Origin: Paracoccus versutus
GTDB lineage: Bacteria; Pseudomonadota; Alphaproteobacteria; Rhodobacterales; Rhodobacteraceae
Length of the DNA: 45,396 bases
Direction: 5' to 3'
NCBI RefSeq assembly: GCF_000763885.1
Contig: NZ_JRKO01000047.1
Coordinates: 1-45,396 of the forward strand
Shown: positions 31,995 to 40,580 of the stretch, piece by piece
Numbering within the stretch: the first letter of the stretch is position 1
Layout: each line of letters starts with the position of its first letter
Translations under genes and position numbers: made by a program
The notes under the pieces: model-generated
Told to the model about the DNA's origin: nothing
Seen by the model: only the letters and a program-made list of their open reading frames with translations
The model's database searches: none

Positions 31995-34139
31995 ATGTTT
32001 GATGAAGTGAAGAAATCCATCCAGTGGGGCCAGGAAACGCTCACGCTGGAAACGGGCAAGGTTGCCCGCCAGGCCGACGGCTCGGTCATCGCCACCCTGG
32101 GCGAGACCAGCGTGATGGCCAACGTCACTTTCGCGAAAGAACCCAAGCCCGGCCAGGACTTCTTTCCCCTGACGGTGCATTACCAGGAAAAATACTATGC
32201 CGCCGGCAAGATCCCCGGCGGTTTCTTCAAGCGCGAGGCCCGGCCTTCGGAAAAGGAAACCCTGACCGCGCGCCTGATCGACCGTCCGATCCGCCCGCTG
32301 TTCGCCCCCGGCTTCAAGCATGAAGTGCTGGTGATGTGCACGGTGCTGAGCCACGATCTGGTCAACGATCCCGACATCGTCGCCATGATCGCCGCCTCGG
32401 CCGCGCTGACGATTTCCGGCGTGCCCTTCATGGGCCCGATCGCCGCCGCCCGCGTCGGCTTCGCCAATGGCGAATACGTCCTGAACCCCGAGGTGCAGGA
32501 CATGGACCAGCTGCGCGGCAACCCCGAGCAGCGGCTGGACCTGGTGGTCGCCGGCACCCGCGACGCGGTGATGATGGTCGAATCGGAAGCCTATGAGCTG
32601 ACCGAGGCCGAGATGCTGGGCGCGGTGAAATTCGGCCACGAGGCGATGCAGCCGGTGATCGACCTGATCATCGACCTGGCCGAGGCCGCCGCCAAGGAGC
32701 CCTTCCCCTTCGCCTCGCCGGATTACAGCCCGCTTTACGCCCGCGTGAAATCGCTGGGCGAGACCGAGATGCGCGCCGCCTATGCCATCCACGACAAGGG
32801 TGAGCGCCGCGACACCATCGAGGCCGTGAAGGTGAAGATCCTCGAAGGGCTGACCGAGGAAGAGCGGCTCGACCCGAACCTGGGCTCGGCGCTGAAGAAG
32901 CTGGAATCGGGCATCCTGCGCGGCGGCATCATCGACGGCCGCCCGCGCATCGACGGCCGCGACAACAAGACCGTGCGGCCCATCGACTGCGAAGTGGGCT
33001 TCCTGCCGCGCACCCACGGCTCGTCGCTGTTCACCCGCGGCGAGACGCAGGCACTGGTCGTGACCACGCTGGGCACCGGCGACGATGAGCAGATCATCGA
33101 CGCGCTGCATGGCAATTCCCGCTCGAACTTCCTGCTGCACTACAACTTCCCGCCCTATTCGGTGGGCGAGGTGGGCCGCGTCGGCAGCCCCGGCCGTCGC
33201 GAGATCGGCCATGGCAAGCTGGCTTGGCGTGCGCTGCAGGCCGTGCTGCCGGCCGCGACCGACTTCCCCTATACCATCCGCGTGGTTTCCGAGATCACCG
33301 AGTCGAACGGCTCGTCCTCGATGGCCTCGGTCTGCGGCGGTTCGCTGTCGATGATGGATGCGGGCGTGCCGCTGAAGGCGCCGGTCGCCGGCGTCGCCAT
33401 GGGCCTGATCCTGGAAGAGGACGGCCGCTGGGCGGTGCTGACCGACATCCTGGGCGACGAGGACCACCTGGGCGACATGGACTTCAAGGTCGCGGGCACG
33501 GAAAACGGCATCACCAGCCTGCAAATGGACATCAAGGTCGCGGGTATCACGCCCGAGATCATGGAGCAGGCGCTGGCCCAGGCCAAGGACGGCCGGCTGC
33601 ACATCCTGGCCGAGATGTCCAAGGCGCTGTCCGAAGGCCGGCGCGAGTTCAGCGCCCATGCCCCGCGCATCGAGACGATGACCATCCCGACCGACAAGAT
33701 CCGCGAAGTGATCGGCTCGGGCGGCAAGGTGATCCGCGAGATCGTCGAGACCTCGGGTGCGAAAGTCGACATCAGCGACGACGGCACCATCAAGATCGCC
33801 TCGGCCAATGCCGATTCGATCAAGAAGGCCTATGACATGATCTATTCGATCGTGGCCGAGCCGGAAGAGGGCAAGGTCTATGTCGGCAAGGTCGTGAAGC
33901 TGGTCGATTTCGGCGCCTTCGTGAACTTCTTCGGCAAGCGCGACGGGCTGGTGCATGTCAGCCAGATCGCCAACAAGCGCCTGAACCACCCCAACGAGGT
34001 GCTGAAGGAGGGCCAGGAGGTCAAGGTCAAGCTGCTGGGCTTCGACGACCGCGGCAAGGTGCGCCTGGGCATGAAGATGGTCGACCAGGAGACCGGTGAA
34101 GAGATCACCGAGAAGAAAGAGGAATCGGCCGAGGGCTGA
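31995..34139 (+). CDS. pnp: Polynucleotide phosphorylase
   Basis: This 3'-5' phosphorolytic RNase is a core enzyme of RNA decay and the degradosome. The 714-residue product has two RNase PH domains (first from FDEVKKSIQWGQETLTLETG, second from GRPRIDGRDNKTVRPIDCEV), the active-site stretch GSSSMASVCGGSLSMMDAG, a KH domain (KIREVIGSGGKVIREIVETS) and a C-terminal S1 domain (GKVYVGKVVKLVDFGAFVNF). The start at 31995 follows AGAGGA. The 241-bp region before it contains hairpin-forming sequence, so self-regulation through the leader, as known in E. coli, is possible. Confidence 0.98.
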   Translation: MFDEVKKSIQWGQETLTLETGKVARQADGSVIATLGETSVMANVTFAKEPKPGQDFFPLTVHYQEKYYAAGKIPGGFFKREARPSEKETLTARLIDRPIRPLFAPGFKHEVLVMCTVLSHDLVNDPDIVAMIAASAALTISGVPFMGPIAAARVGFANGEYVLNPEVQDMDQLRGNPEQRLDLVVAGTRDAVMMVESEAYELTEAEMLGAVKFGHEAMQPVIDLIIDLAEAAAKEPFPFASPDYSPLYARVKSLGETEMRAAYAIHDKGERRDTIEAVKVKILEGLTEEERLDPNLGSALKKLESGILRGGIIDGRPRIDGRDNKTVRPIDCEVGFLPRTHGSSLFTRGETQALVVTTLGTGDDEQIIDALHGNSRSNFLLHYNFPPYSVGEVGRVGSPGRREIGHGKLAWRALQAVLPAATDFPYTIRVVSEITESNGSSSMASVCGGSLSMMDAGVPLKAPVAGVAMGLILEEDGRWAVLTDILGDEDHLGDMDFKVAGTENGITSLQMDIKVAGITPEIMEQALAQAKDGRLHILAEMSKALSEGRREFSAHAPRIETMTIPTDKIREVIGSGGKVIREIVETSGAKVDISDDGTIKIASANADSIKKAYDMIYSIVAEPEEGKVYVGKVVKLVDFGAFVNFFGKRDGLVHVSQIANKRLNHPNEVLKEGQEVKVKLLGFDDRGKVRLGMKMVDQETGEEITEKKEESAEG

Positions 34140-34163
34140 GGCTTTCGCCGCGATTCGACTGTT

Positions 34164-34188
34164 GGAGCCTCGGCAATGCCGGGGCTCC
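34164..34188 (+). terminator. Hairpin after pnp, probable terminator
   Basis: GGAGCCTCGGC (34164-34174) pairs with GCCGGGGCTCC (34178-34188) with one T-G pair and a three-base loop. There is no good T-run, so termination is likely but not certain. Confidence 0.6.
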
Positions 34189-34217
34189 TCCATGTTCGGC
34201 GGGACGGGATATCAACG

Positions 34218-34964
34218 ATGCAGACGAATTGGCCGATCTTCGTATTGACATTGGCAGGCGACGAGGCGCGTCGTCAGCCATTGTTGGACCGGCTTGCCGA
34301 AAACGGCTTGCAATGGCGCCTGGTCTACGGGGTCGATGGACGGCGGGGCCTGCCGCCGGAATACTTGCCGATGATCGACCGCGACGCCGCTCAGGATCGA
34401 CTGAAACGGCCGATGACGGATTCGGAATTTGCCTGCGCCTTGTCGCATCGGCGTATTTACGAGATTATCATGGCCGAGGGTCTTGATGGGGCGCTCGTGC
34501 TTGAGGATGATGCAATCCTGACGCCGGACTTTCCCGACTTCATTCGTGCGGGGCACCATTTGACCGATACGTTGGCCTTGCTGTATCACTATTCCGGCCG
34601 CGCGCTGCCCTGGCAACGCAGGAAAGCCGGTCGGTGGTTGATGTATCGTCCGACGCGACGGGCATCGGGCTGCACCGGCTACACGCTGTCCCGAAACATG
34701 GCGCATGAGCTGTTGCAGGCGATGACCCCGGTCAGTTTCGTGTCCGACTGGCCCGTGGACTTGTATGATTCGCGAGCTTGGTTGGTCGCCCCGCGTGTCG
34801 TGCATCATGCCCCTCCGGGACAGGGGCTTTCGCATCTAGCCCAGGAGCGAACCGTTGCGGAGATGCAGCGGCCCTGTGAAAAGAGGAATCCGGCCCGTTT
34901 CCTTAAGGCAAGTTATTACCGCGGGCTTGTTCGGCGCAGGCTGGCGCGCCGCGTGGACTCCTAG
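34218..34964 (+). CDS. GT25-family glycosyltransferase (LOS type), first of a cassette
   Basis: The 248-residue protein matches family 25 glycosyltransferases of lipooligosaccharide synthesis: start WPIFVLTLAGDEARRQPLLD, RLVYGVDGRRGLP, FACALSHRRIYEIIMAEGLD and the acidic motif GALVLEDDAILTPDF. The C-terminal half has ASGCTGYTLSRNMAHELL. Codon use is visibly less GC-biased than in pnp (TTG, CTT, AGT, GCA codons), suggesting a different origin. The start at 34218 has no strong ribosome site. The next gene starts one base after its stop, so they are translated together. Confidence 0.85.
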   Translation: MQTNWPIFVLTLAGDEARRQPLLDRLAENGLQWRLVYGVDGRRGLPPEYLPMIDRDAAQDRLKRPMTDSEFACALSHRRIYEIIMAEGLDGALVLEDDAILTPDFPDFIRAGHHLTDTLALLYHYSGRALPWQRRKAGRWLMYRPTRRASGCTGYTLSRNMAHELLQAMTPVSFVSDWPVDLYDSRAWLVAPRVVHHAPPGQGLSHLAQERTVAEMQRPCEKRNPARFLKASYYRGLVRRRLARRVDS

Positions 34965-34965
34965 C

Positions 34966-35862
34966 ATGACACCTTCGGATTATATCGCAGGGGCGGGCCT
35001 GTCCTTCCGGCCGGTGCCAGAGGCGCTGGCGGACCCGCGGGGCAGGGTGATTGCCCATCTGCGCCGCCCGGACGGTGTCGATCTGGCCTGCACGGCCGAT
35101 CTCACGCAAGAGATCGCGCTTTACGAAACCCCCCAGGGCGAGCCGCCGCTTTTCGTTTCCTACTATACCACCGATACGCCATATGAGGCGCTTGCCGCCG
35201 ATCTGCGCGCCTCGCTGGACCGCCACGGCCTGCCCCATCGGATCGAGCCGGTGGCGTCGCGCGGGTCATGGGTCGCCAATACCGGGCTCAAGGCGCGGGT
35301 GATCCAGGCGGCCTGGCAAGACAGCGGCCGCCCGGTCTGCTGGATCGACGCGGATGCGGCGATCCTGCGGCCGCCCAGCTTTCTGATGGGCAATCCCTTT
35401 GATGTGGCTTTCGTCCGCCGCGCGGGGTGGGAAGATATTTCCTATTTGATTTACCTTAACGCCACCGAGGCGACGGGCAGGATGCTGGCGGAATGGGTGC
35501 GGCTTTGCGACCAGCATCCGAATGTCTGGGATCAGGTGCTTTTCAGCCTGGCCTGGTTCCGCACCGCTCGCGAGACGGCGCTGGCGAGCCAATGGTTCAA
35601 CGGCGGGGTGTCCCGCACTCCCCGGCCCAAGATCCGCGATCTGCGGGACAGGCTGTTCTATTATCCGTTCGGGCGCAAGATCCGGCCCTTCATCGACCAG
35701 AAACAGGCATCGCGCCGGCTCAAGGCCTATGTGAACGCCTCGGCCCGGCCGAAGGATGAGATCGGAAGCGACGACCTGAGCGCTGGCTATCGCGCCGCGC
35801 TGGCGAACCTTGATTTCAGTTTCGATCCGCAACTGGATGCGATCGTCTCGCGGCGGACATAG
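34966..35862 (+). CDS. Putative GT-A type glycosyltransferase
   Basis: The 298-residue protein looks like a nucleotide-diphospho-sugar transferase. LFVSYYTTDTPYEALAADLR is followed by GSWVANTGLKARVIQAAWQD and a DxD-type site VCWIDADAAILRPPSFLMG. A later NVWDQVLFSLAW with SQWFNGGV is typical of the acceptor side of such enzymes. The exact family is uncertain. The start codon is one base after the stop of the GT25 gene, and the next gene begins four bases after its stop, so these genes form one transcript. Confidence 0.65.
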   Translation: MTPSDYIAGAGLSFRPVPEALADPRGRVIAHLRRPDGVDLACTADLTQEIALYETPQGEPPLFVSYYTTDTPYEALAADLRASLDRHGLPHRIEPVASRGSWVANTGLKARVIQAAWQDSGRPVCWIDADAAILRPPSFLMGNPFDVAFVRRAGWEDISYLIYLNATEATGRMLAEWVRLCDQHPNVWDQVLFSLAWFRTARETALASQWFNGGVSRTPRPKIRDLRDRLFYYPFGRKIRPFIDQKQASRRLKAYVNASARPKDEIGSDDLSAGYRAALANLDFSFDPQLDAIVSRRT

Positions 35863-35866
35863 GCGA

Positions 35867-36613
35867 ATGGTCAGGCGCAGGAAATCCCGGCTAGAGCGCT
35901 TCTTTTCGCTCAATCAGCATCGCAAGCGTTGGGGCGCGCGGCGACATGTCCTGGCCGCCCCCGACCTGGTCGCGATGCGCGAGCGGATCGTCCAGGCGGG
36001 CGAGCCGGTGCAGACCCGCGGCTCGGATAAGTCGCTGGAGCGGCACCTGGCGAACCTGCGCTGCGAGTTTTCGGGCCGCCCGGAGCTTTTGCTGCATCAC
36101 GCCACGCTGATCGTTCTGATCCGTCGCGAGGTGCGGCTGGCCGAAAGTCTCGGCCAATTCACCGCGCTTTGGGCGCAGGAGGCGGAGTTTCTGTGTCGGC
36201 ACCTGAACCTGCGCTGGCTGATCTCGGCGGCGGATACCTTTGCCGACCATGGCCCTGATCCGCAGGCCCGCGCGGTCGCGATGATGGCCTCGCTTCTGGC
36301 CAATACCGTCAAGATCGGTGAATCCGACCGCTATGTCCGCGGTTCGGAGACATCGGCGCCGCTGCCGGAGCGGATCGAAGAACTCCAGACCGAACTGGTT
36401 CCGCTTTTCGAGGGGATGTCGGTTTTTACCGTCGGCACCGACGATACGCTGCGCAACATGTATTGGCGGCTGGAGCCCTTCTTCGCCGCCGGTTCTGCGG
36501 GGATGATCCTCAAGACGGTCTATGATCGGATGCAGGTCAACGATACGGCTTTTGCCCGGCTCCGGGCGCTGCACCGCCGCGACCGCACCGGTTGGTGGGA
36601 GGACGAGACATGA
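35867..36613 (+). CDS. Unknown protein in the glycosyltransferase cassette
   Basis: I do not recognise this 248-residue protein. It starts with a very basic segment (MVRRRKSRLERFFSLNQHRK), has no signal peptide or membrane span, and is rich in predicted helices, for example PELLLHHATLIVLIRREVRL and QEAEFLCRHLNLRWLISAAD. A more mixed part follows, including MSVFTVGTDDTLRNMYWRLE. It is translationally linked to its neighbours: it starts four bases after the preceding stop and ends in ATGA, where a 15-codon frame begins. Position suggests a role in the same surface-glycan pathway. Confidence 0.7.
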   Translation: MVRRRKSRLERFFSLNQHRKRWGARRHVLAAPDLVAMRERIVQAGEPVQTRGSDKSLERHLANLRCEFSGRPELLLHHATLIVLIRREVRLAESLGQFTALWAQEAEFLCRHLNLRWLISAADTFADHGPDPQARAVAMMASLLANTVKIGESDRYVRGSETSAPLPERIEELQTELVPLFEGMSVFTVGTDDTLRNMYWRLEPFFAAGSAGMILKTVYDRMQVNDTAFARLRALHRRDRTGWWEDET

Positions 36614-36657
36614 GTGTCCTTGGCTTGTCGGATTGCTTGGTCGCGAGGGGCGAATAG
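36610..36657 (+). CDS. 15-codon open frame linking two cassette genes
   Basis: The ATG overlaps the preceding stop as ATGA, and the TAG at 36655-36657 is followed at once by the ATG of the GT25 gene. It encodes MSVLGLSDCLVARGE. It may carry ribosomes across the gap, or be a remnant. The GT25 gene also has its own site, GAGGGG at 36645-36650, inside this frame. Confidence 0.3.
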   Translation: MSVLGLSDCLVARGE

Positions 36658-37422
36658 ATGCGCCTTCCCGCCTATCTCATCAACCTTGACGGCTCGGACG
36701 AGCGGCTTCGTTCAGCCTCCCGGCAGTTGGACGAGGCGGGCGTGCCCTTCGAGCGCGTCCCGGCCTTTGACGGCAGGGCGCTGCGGGTCGAGGAATTTCC
36801 CGATTACGATCCCGCTGGGGCGATGGCCTATATGGGCCGGCCTTTGCGCGGGGGCGAGATCGGCTGCTATCTCAGCCATCTCGACTGTGCGCGGCGCTTT
36901 CTGGACAGCGGCGCCGAATATGGCCTGGTGTTCGAGGATGACATGCAATTGCAGCCTGGCTTTGCCGAGGGGATGCGCATCCTCATGGGCTGGCTGGACC
37001 GGCATGATCGCGACTGGGATCTGATCAATTTCGGCGCCAGACAGCACAAGATCTATACCCCGGTCATGGGGTTCGAGGTTGCGGGTCGGCATCATGAGCT
37101 GACCCGCGCCCATTACTTTCCGATGACGGCCACCGCGCTGCTCTGGTCGCGGCAGGGGGCCGAAACCTTTATTCGCACCCATCGGCGCATCACGGCGGGC
37201 GTGGACAATCATTTCCGCCACTGGCTGACCCGCAACGACCGGGGGCTGGCGGTCTGGCCGCCTCTGGTCACGACGACCGGCGTGGAAAGCCAGATCGAAG
37301 ACGGCAAGGGCAAGCGGTCGGCAGGCGGGCGGCACCCGCTTTACGGATTGATCAAGCAACGCCGGCAGATCGTCAACAAGCTGATCGCGTGGCGTCACAA
37401 GCGGCGGCTGGCGCGCCGGTAG
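36658..37422 (+). CDS. GT25-family glycosyltransferase (LOS type), second of the cassette
   Basis: The 254-residue protein has the full family-25 pattern: LPAYLINLDGSDERLRSASR, FERVPAFDGR, GGEIGCYLSHLDCARRFLDS, the acidic site YGLVFEDDMQLQPGF, DLINFGARQHK, and YFPMTATALLWSRQGAETFI. It ends in a basic tail (LIKQRRQIVNKLIAWRHKRR), perhaps for membrane contact. Such enzymes add galactose or glucose to lipooligosaccharide. It differs clearly from the first GT25 gene of the cassette, so this is not a recent duplication. Its GC bias is closer to the chromosome than that of the first gene. Confidence 0.9.
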   Translation: MRLPAYLINLDGSDERLRSASRQLDEAGVPFERVPAFDGRALRVEEFPDYDPAGAMAYMGRPLRGGEIGCYLSHLDCARRFLDSGAEYGLVFEDDMQLQPGFAEGMRILMGWLDRHDRDWDLINFGARQHKIYTPVMGFEVAGRHHELTRAHYFPMTATALLWSRQGAETFIRTHRRITAGVDNHFRHWLTRNDRGLAVWPPLVTTTGVESQIEDGKGKRSAGGRHPLYGLIKQRRQIVNKLIAWRHKRRLARR

Positions 37423-37450
37423 AAAGGCCGCGGGCGGTGCCGCGGCCTTT
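37423..37450. terminator. Bidirectional terminator between the cassette and the peroxiredoxin
   Basis: AAAGGCCGCG (37423-37432) and CGCGGCCTTT (37441-37450) form a 10-bp stem with an 8-nt loop. The two genes are convergent, and short T-runs are present on both strands. Confidence 0.75.
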
Positions 37451-37456
37451 GCAGGA

Positions 37457-38113
37457 TCAGGCCGGATCCTTGGCAAAGCGCAGATAGGGCAGCGCCTTGT
37501 TCAGCTGGCCGTATTTCGCCTCGGCCGCCGCGTCGTCCAGCGCCAGCGCCACGATCACGTCCTGGCCCGGTTCCCAGTTCGCCGGGGTGGCCAGCGGCAC
37601 GCCGTCGGTCTTTTGCACCGCGTCCAGCGCGCGGATGATCTCGGCGAAGTTGCGGCCGACCGACATCGGATAGGTCATCGTCAGCCGCACCTTCTTGTCC
37701 GGCCCGATGATGAAGACCGTGCGCACCGTGGCCGAATGCTGCGGCGTGCGGCCCTCGGTCGGCAGGTAATAGTCGGCCGGCAGCATGTCATAGGCCTTGG
37801 CCACCGTCAGTTCGGTGTCGTCGATGATGGCGAAATTCGCCGGGACGCCTGCGACCTTCTCGATGTCGGCCTTCCATTTGCCGTGGTCCTCGGCCGAATC
37901 GACCGAGACGCCCAGAACCTTGGTGCCGCGCTTCTCGAACTCGGGCACCAGCTGCGCCACCACGCCGAATTCCGTGGTGCAGACCGGGGTGAAATCGCGC
38001 GGATGCGAGAAAAGAACCGCATAGCTGTCACCGATCCAGTCGTGGAAACTGATCTGGCCCTCGGTCGAATTGGCGGTGAAATCCGGGGCGGTGTCGTTGA
38101 TGCGCAGGGACAT
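37457..38113 (-). CDS. 1-Cys peroxiredoxin (Prx6 type)
   Basis: This thiol peroxidase reduces hydrogen peroxide and organic peroxides. The 218-residue product has the Prx6 layout: the peroxidatic Cys in FSHPRDFTPVCTTEFG (about residue 45), the long C-terminal extension beginning near SVGRNFAEIIRALDAVQKTD, and PANWEPGQDVIVAL. No resolving Cys is present in the usual place. AAAGGA precedes the start. It is a single-gene unit, convergent with the glycosyltransferase cassette and divergent from the aldehyde dehydrogenase gene. Confidence 0.95.
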   Translation of the reverse strand: MSLRINDTAPDFTANSTEGQISFHDWIGDSYAVLFSHPRDFTPVCTTEFGVVAQLVPEFEKRGTKVLGVSVDSAEDHGKWKADIEKVAGVPANFAIIDDTELTVAKAYDMLPADYYLPTEGRTPQHSATVRTVFIIGPDKKVRLTMTYPMSVGRNFAEIIRALDAVQKTDGVPLATPANWEPGQDVIVALALDDAAAEAKYGQLNKALPYLRFAKDPA

Positions 38114-38274
38114 TGCAGATCCTTTCGGTTGGCCTTCGGCGACAAGATAGGCATCTGCGGCGGATTGTCCAACTCGATCTGTTCAGTCGTGATAATTCGC
38201 AGGGCCGCTGCGGCTTGCAGCCCGGTCTTGCGGGTGCCAGTCTGCGGGCCAATCGCAGATCAAGGGAGGCTCTC

Positions 38275-39726
38275 ATGAGCGGACTTGCCGACAAGCGGAA
38301 ATTCTACATAGGCGGCGAATGGGTTGCGCCGCGCGCGCCCAACGACCTGGAGGTGATCGACCCCTCGACCGAGGAGGCGGTGGCGGTGATCAGCCTGGGC
38401 GGCCAGGCCGACACCGATGCGGCGGTGGCCGCGGCCAAGACGGCCTTCCCGGCCTGGGCGGCGACGCCCCCGGCCCAGCGACTGGCCCATGTCGAGAAGA
38501 TCCTGGAAATCTACAAGCGCCGCGCGCCCGACATGGCCGCCGCCATCAGTGCCGAGATGGGCGCGCCGCAGGACATGTCGCTGAACGACCAGGCCGCGGC
38601 GGGCAGCTATCACATCGAGACCTTCATCGAGGCGTTCCGGGATTTCGAGTTCATCCGGCCGCTGCGCCCCGACACGCCGACCAGCATGGTGGCATGGGAG
38701 CCGGTCGGCGTGGTCGGGCTGATCACGCCCTGGAACTGGCCGATGAACCAGGTCACGCTGAAGGTGATCCCGGCGCTGCTGGCCGGCGATACCGTGGTGC
38801 TGAAGCCCAGCGAGATCGCGCCGCTGTCCTCGGTCGTCTTTACCGAGATCGTGGACGAGGCCGGGCTGCCGCCGGGGGTCTACAACATGGTGAACGGCGA
38901 CGGTGCGGGCGTGGGCTCGCAGCTTTCGGTGCATCCCGACGTGGACATGATCAGCTTTACCGGCTCGACCCGCGCCGGCATCGCCATCACCAAGGCGGCT
39001 GCCGATACGCTGAAGAAGGTGGCGCTGGAGCTGGGCGGCAAGGGCGCCAACCTGGTCTTTGCCGATGCCGACGACAAGGCGGTGACGCGCGGGGCGCGGC
39101 ATTGCTTCTACAACAGCGGCCAGTCCTGCAACGCGCCGACGCGGATGCTGGTCGAGCGGTCCTTTTACGAAACCGCGGTCGAGCAGGCCCGCAAGGTGGC
39201 CGAGGAGACCGCGGTGGCGACGGCCCACCAGCCGGGGCGCCATATCGGCCCCGTGGTCAGCAAGCAGCAATGGGACAAGATCCAGGACCTGATCCAGAAG
39301 GGCATCGACGAGGGCGCGCGCCTGGTCGCGGGCGGCCCCGGCCTGCCCGAGGGCGTCAATCGCGGCTATTTCGTGCGCCCGACGGTCTTTGCCGATGTGA
39401 CCAACGACATGACCATCGCCCGGCAGGAGATCTTTGGCCCGGTGCTGTCGATCATCCCCTTCGACAGCGAGGAAGAGGCGGTCGCGATCGCCAACGACAC
39501 GATCTATGGCCTGACCAACTATGTGCAGACCAGCGACGGCGCACGGCGCAACCGGCTGGCGCGGCAGCTGCGCGCCGGTATGGTCGAGATGAACGGGCAG
39601 GGCCGGGGCAGGGGCTCGGCCTTCGGCGGCGTCAAGGCCTCGGGCCGGGCGCGCGAGGGCGGCGTCTGGGGGCTGGAGGAGTTCATGGACAGCAAGCAGA
39701 TCAGCGGCTGGGATCCCGATGCCTGA
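38275..39726 (+). CDS. Aldehyde dehydrogenase family protein
   Basis: The 483-residue NAD(P)-dependent dehydrogenase is of normal length. It shows the cofactor motif GVVGLITPWNWPMNQVTLK, FTGSTRAGIAI, the general-base Glu in ALELGGKGANLV, the catalytic Cys in NSGQSCNAPTRM, and the closing QEIFGPVLSIIPFDSEEEAV. The aldehyde is not identifiable; sugar-derived aldehydes are plausible from the neighbourhood. The start at 38275 has GGGAGG upstream. A rho-independent terminator follows at 39733-39757, so it is not co-transcribed with the SDR gene. Confidence 0.92.
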   Translation: MSGLADKRKFYIGGEWVAPRAPNDLEVIDPSTEEAVAVISLGGQADTDAAVAAAKTAFPAWAATPPAQRLAHVEKILEIYKRRAPDMAAAISAEMGAPQDMSLNDQAAAGSYHIETFIEAFRDFEFIRPLRPDTPTSMVAWEPVGVVGLITPWNWPMNQVTLKVIPALLAGDTVVLKPSEIAPLSSVVFTEIVDEAGLPPGVYNMVNGDGAGVGSQLSVHPDVDMISFTGSTRAGIAITKAAADTLKKVALELGGKGANLVFADADDKAVTRGARHCFYNSGQSCNAPTRMLVERSFYETAVEQARKVAEETAVATAHQPGRHIGPVVSKQQWDKIQDLIQKGIDEGARLVAGGPGLPEGVNRGYFVRPTVFADVTNDMTIARQEIFGPVLSIIPFDSEEEAVAIANDTIYGLTNYVQTSDGARRNRLARQLRAGMVEMNGQGRGRGSAFGGVKASGRAREGGVWGLEEFMDSKQISGWDPDA

Positions 39727-39732
39727 CGTGCG

Positions 39733-39757
39733 GGGCCGCTTGGCGGGCGGCCCTTTT
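39733..39757 (+). terminator. Rho-independent terminator after the aldehyde dehydrogenase
   Basis: GGGCCGC (39733-39739) pairs with GCGGCCC (39747-39753), followed by TTTT. Confidence 0.75.
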
Positions 39758-39813
39758 CCTTGCGGGGCCGTGCCGCTAGCATCCGCGCCGCGCAAGTCGA
39801 GGGGGCGCGACAG

Positions 39814-40551
39814 ATGAAGACCATCCTGATCACCGGCGGCGGCAGCGGCATCGGCCGGCTGACCGCGCGGCGGTTTCTTGACGCCGGCTGGCGCGTCGGG
39901 CTGATCGGCCGGCGCGAGGCGGCGCTGGCCGAGACCGCGGACGGCCATCCGCAGGCGCTGGTCCTGCCCTGCGACGTGACGGTGCCCGAGGCGGTCGATG
40001 CCGCCTTTGCCCGCGCGGTGGCGCAATGGGGACGGCTGGACGTGCTGTTCAACAATGCCGGCGCCATCTTGATCTCGCGGCTGATCGACGAGATTTCCTG
40101 GGAGGAGTGGCAGGGCGTGGCGCGGGTGAACATCGACGGCATGTTCCTGTGCGCCCGCGCCGCTTTCCGGCAGATGCGGCGTCAGCAGCCGATGGGCGGG
40201 CGGATCATCAACAACGGCTCGATCGCGGCCGAGGCGCCGCGCCCCGGCTCGGTGCCCTATACGGTCTCGAAACACGCGGTGACGGGGCTGACGCGGACGC
40301 TGGCGCTGGACGGGCGGCCGTTCGGCATCGCCTGCGGCCAGATCGACGCCGGCAATGCCGCGACCGAGATGATCGCCGCCGTGGCGACGCAGGGCGCGCC
40401 GCAGGCCGACGGCTCGATCCGGCCCGAGCCGGTGATGGACGCCGCGAACGTGGCCGAGGCGGTGCTGCACATGGCCAGCCTGCCCGAGGGCGCCAATGTG
40501 CTGCACATGACGGTGATGGCGACGAACATGCCCTTTGTCGGGCGCGGCTGA
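39814..40551 (+). CDS. Short-chain dehydrogenase/reductase
   Basis: The 245-residue protein is a classical SDR. The Rossmann start is ILITGGGSGIGRLTARRFLD, then the DV of LPCDVT, the structural motif LFNNAGA, and a catalytic Ser in NNGSIAAEAPR with YTVSK (the Tyr-x3-Lys pair). The substrate is probably a sugar, polyol or hydroxy acid, judging from the FAH-family gene 29 bp downstream on the same strand, but this is inference. GAGGGGG lies upstream of the ATG. Confidence 0.9.
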   Translation: MKTILITGGGSGIGRLTARRFLDAGWRVGLIGRREAALAETADGHPQALVLPCDVTVPEAVDAAFARAVAQWGRLDVLFNNAGAILISRLIDEISWEEWQGVARVNIDGMFLCARAAFRQMRRQQPMGGRIINNGSIAAEAPRPGSVPYTVSKHAVTGLTRTLALDGRPFGIACGQIDAGNAATEMIAAVATQGAPQADGSIRPEPVMDAANVAEAVLHMASLPEGANVLHMTVMATNMPFVGRG

Positions 40552-40580
40552 ACGGGCCCGGACAAGCGAAAGGATCAGGG

